A stretch of DNA of 64,000 nucleotides from Microvirga ossetica (GTDB lineage: Bacteria; Pseudomonadota; Alphaproteobacteria; Rhizobiales; Beijerinckiaceae): contig NZ_CP016616.1 in NCBI RefSeq assembly GCF_002741015.1, positions 1,759,501 through 1,823,500 on the forward strand, read 5' to 3'. The stretch's first letter is position 1; each line of letters opens with the position of its first letter. The position numbers and the translations under genes were made by a program. This document shows positions 62,092-64,000 of this stretch, one piece after another. The notes under the pieces are model-generated. The model was not told the DNA's origin. It worked only from the letters and a program-made list of their open reading frames with translations, and made no database searches.

Positions 62092-62559
62092 CTAAGGTGC
62101 AGCCACCGTCAGCGCCGCGCGCAGCTCGCCCGGAATCCGCACGGCCCGCCTGCCCCTGAGGGCGGCGACCAGCACTTCGGCGCCGCGCCGGACCTCCTGG
62201 GCGAGCGTCATCGATGCGCCGCGCATCTCCTTCGGGCGGGTGACGATGGCGAGCACATCGTCCATGACGGCCCCGCCGCGGAAGTCGATGTTCATCTTGC
62301 GGACGACAAAGGCGAGTCCGTTCATGTCGGCGTGAAGGTCCGACTGCGCCACCTCGACCGCCCGCAACAGCTCGGTGCGGCCGCGCTCCATGAAGCAGAG
62401 ATAGCTGGCGTGATAGACGCGGGCGCTAAAATCCGTGTCCTCGTAATAGACGCGGATGGGCAGGACATGGGCGCCGTCCCGCATGAAGCCGGAGAGATGG
62501 GGCCAAGGGCCGCCCTGCCCTTCTCCCGCAAAGAGAGGCGGATCGCGTCGTTCAACCAT
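62092..62559 (-). CDS. ybgC: YbgC-family acyl-CoA thioesterase
   Basis: A 155-residue hot-dog-fold thioesterase. The motif VYYEDTDFSARVYHASYLCFMERGRTELL contains the catalytic Asp (given here as YYEDTDFSARVYHASYLCF), followed by FVVRKMNIDFRGGAVMDDVL. YbgC-type enzymes work on acyl-CoA or acyl-ACP linked to phospholipid synthesis and are encoded beside tolQ in most proteobacteria. The N-terminal 25 residues may be too long by one start. Confidence 0.9.
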   Translation of the reverse strand: MVERRDPPLFAGEGQGGPWPHLSGFMRDGAHVLPIRVYYEDTDFSARVYHASYLCFMERGRTELLRAVEVAQSDLHADMNGLAFVVRKMNIDFRGGAVMDDVLAIVTRPKEMRGASMTLAQEVRRGAEVLVAALRGRRAVRIPGELRAALTVAAP

Positions 62560-63035
62560 CTTCGCCTCAGCTTACGTCCCAGCGGCGCATCGGAGATGCG
62601 GACAGCCATTGATCAAGGGCGTCGAGGTTATGCGCATGATCCGCCGTGGCCATTGCATCCTGCGAACGCCGGGAGCGACAGGCGAAACCCGCTTCGTCAA
62701 TCAGCTGTTTGGCCTGGCCGCCTGATAAGGCCCTTCCAATGGGTTCGTTATGTTCTTTGAGCGGCTCGCCAGCCATCTTGATCGCGTAAACATTGATGAG
62801 GTTGTACGCGAGGTCATCCTGCTGCGTCGCCTCACCCGCACGGAAAGATAATTGCTCACCAGCCTATAAGTCACTGAAATGACCAGATCGCCTTTCTCAC
62901 ACACCGAATTTCTCAGGGACAATTGAGCATCGGATTGCTCCCAAAAGCAGGAACACTTTTCACGTCAGATGCTCTAACGGGGAGCGCCTATCCAAAGAAA
63001 GATGCCATCGATATGGAGGAGAACAGCGGCTTTGA
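62560..63035. other. 476-bp stretch without a recognised gene
   Basis: A 33-codon frame at 62750-62851 (MFFERLASHLDRVNIDEVV ...) reads well but is very short. Otherwise the stretch holds the palindrome at 62925-62974. ruvB, often found upstream of ybgC in relatives, is absent. Confidence 0.4.
62925..62974. repeat. intergenic palindrome, degenerate copy
   Basis: GAGCATCGGA (62925-62934) and TCAGATGCTC (62965-62974) are near-complementary arms around CCCAAAAGCAGG and CACTTTT, related to the elements at 32613 and 38351. Confidence 0.6.
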
Positions 63036-64000
63036 CTAGCGCAAACCGGCTCTCTGCTCACTCGCGAAAAAGCGCTCGAACAACGGTGCTATGTGCTGAG
63101 CACCCGACAGACTGAGATGGTGGTTATCGAAGTACAACGGCTTCCCCTCAAGAAGCACGGAGCACGTCTCTTCCTGACAGAGATCATCGTGCGGGATCAC
63201 GCGAGCCACGTTGCGCAGGTGCGCCAACGTGTCGAGGAGATGGAGGATCTCCGCATTCCGCTGGAGGAATGCACCCTTCCTCGAACCCACCGCATCGGTT
63301 CTCATTCCATTCCAGACATAGCGTGCGAGCGCGCTCGGCACGTCGATCGTTGCTCTTGGAACCGGATAAATGAGAACAACGTGCTTTCCGGCATCGGCCA
63401 GCTTACTCACGGACTCGCGAAGCCCTTCGGCATAAGTCGAAGCCCGATTGTCTTTTCCATTGTCGTAGAAGGCTATGAGAAAGACGGTTCTGATGGTGGA
63501 ATGGTCGATAAGATACCGAAGTGCCGCATCGTTGTGCTTCCGGCAACCGGGACTCCCATTTCCCATCACTGGGGGACAGGACGAATAACTGACCTGCATC
63601 ACTGACCGTTGATGCTGTTCGGCAAGCTTGCCGAACACGAAGGCAAGCTCCACGGCATGGCTGTCGCCCCAGATTGCAAATTCCGGCGGCACGGGTGCGC
63701 CAAGCACGCAGGATTGCGACAATGCAACCGTGCTGTTCTCGAAGCGGTGACAGTCCATACGCCGTAGACTCGAGTCGTTTTTGAAGCTTTCAAGATAGGC
63801 CACATCGGCTGGAACACGAGACGCCCAACCCTTGGAAACCAGACCCGCCAACCCGGCCGCTGTGAGGACGAGCATTGCAGTCGGGGCTGCTGCAAAGAGA
63901 AAGCGGCGCTTGACGATGCCCTTTCGACGAAACGGCATTTCGATGTAACGCCAGGAAAGAATGGCGGCGCAAAGCGAGAGAAGAAGTACCGCTATGACAT
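63036..64000 (-). CDS. acyltransferase-3/SGNH hydrolase fusion protein, C-terminal part (runs off the window)
   Basis: The frame is open to the window edge: upstream of the ATG at 63938 it continues in frame with a membrane helix and WRYIEMPFRRK, the typical end of an OafA/YrhL acyltransferase domain. The visible part then has one more helix (FAAAPTAMLVLTAAGLAGLV) and a periplasmic SGNH domain with the nucleophile in IWGDSHAVEL and the Asp-x-x-His in YFDNHHLSLSG. Such proteins O-acetylate cell-surface glycans. Minus strand, so the N terminus lies beyond 64000. Confidence 0.88.
   Translation of the reverse strand, partial: VIAVLLLSLCAAILSWRYIEMPFRRKGIVKRRFLFAAAPTAMLVLTAAGLAGLVSKGWASRVPADVAYLESFKNDSSLRRMDCHRFENSTVALSQSCVLGAPVPPEFAIWGDSHAVELAFVFGKLAEQHQRSVMQVSYSSCPPVMGNGSPGCRKHNDAALRYLIDHSTIRTVFLIAFYDNGKDNRASTYAEGLRESVSKLADAGKHVVLIYPVPRATIDVPSALARYVWNGMRTDAVGSRKGAFLQRNAEILHLLDTLAHLRNVARVIPHDDLCQEETCSVLLEGKPLYFDNHHLSLSGAQHIAPLFERFFASEQRAGLR

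Noticed and set aside
62567..62922. ruvB or another gene upstream of ybgC
   Set aside because: The minus-strand frames there have no RuvB Walker motifs and poor composition.

Overview
The window looks like a chromosomal segment of a high-GC alphaproteobacterium of the order Hyphomicrobiales (Rhizobiales). The evidence is the rluD-rpoH pair, the ybgC/tolQRAB/pal/ybgF/tilS/ftsH/glmM neighbourhood, a serC-serA-purU run behind an alphaproteobacterial-type serC leader, and rhizobial-type intergenic palindromes. Microvirga or a related Methylobacteriaceae genus is my guess from gene content and is not proven.

Positions 1-12885 form a carbohydrate uptake region. A partial AraC regulator is followed by a pentitol operon: XylF-type binding protein, ABC ATPase, permease, ribitol-2-dehydrogenase-like SDR and FGGY ribulokinase. 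On the minus strand lies a glycerol-3-phosphate or glycerophosphodiester uptake cluster (ugpB-ugpA-ugpE-GDPD) with a SorC-family regulator and a HAD phosphatase. Near-identical palindromic operators precede ugpB and the HAD gene. Upstream of the HAD gene is a decayed xylulokinase gene.

Positions 12886-30412 are an integrated island of about 17.5 kb in tRNA-Glu(CTC). It is bounded by a 47-bp direct repeat of the tRNA 3' half (12886-12932 and 30366-30412), and a tyrosine integrase lies just inside the left end. Its left third (integrase, helix-turn-helix/excisionase-like protein, VapE-type replication protein, terminase small subunit, no capsid or tail genes) resembles a phage satellite. The middle carries two methyltransferases and small unknown genes. 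The right half is punctuated by five same-orientation 28-bp sites with a strict 11-6-11 layout like dif/XerCD core sites (23592, 25936, 26723, 26950, 28237). They delimit modules: an exosortase with what looks like its own sorting-signal substrate, a small winged-helix-like gene, a 200-bp module holding only a small-RNA-like element, a DUF2188/TIGR02391 module, and an AlbA_2 protein plus an orphan HTH antitoxin-like gene. This cassette-like arrangement is the most unusual feature of the window.

Positions 30366-64000 are core chromosome: tRNA-Glu, rluD, rpoH, a conserved membrane protein, purA, a candidate structured RNA with a strong promoter, rnk, a glutamine amidotransferase, a DMT exporter, serC-serA-purU, an RND efflux pair, glmM, ftsH, tilS, ybgF, pal, a PLD-type cardiolipin synthase, an HdeD-type protein, tolB-A-R-Q, a SnoaL-like protein, ybgC, and the end of an acyltransferase-SGNH protein that runs off the window. 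The Tol-Pal genes supply the envelope-spanning machine, but pal/ybgF are separated from tolQRAB by a 2-gene plus-strand insertion.
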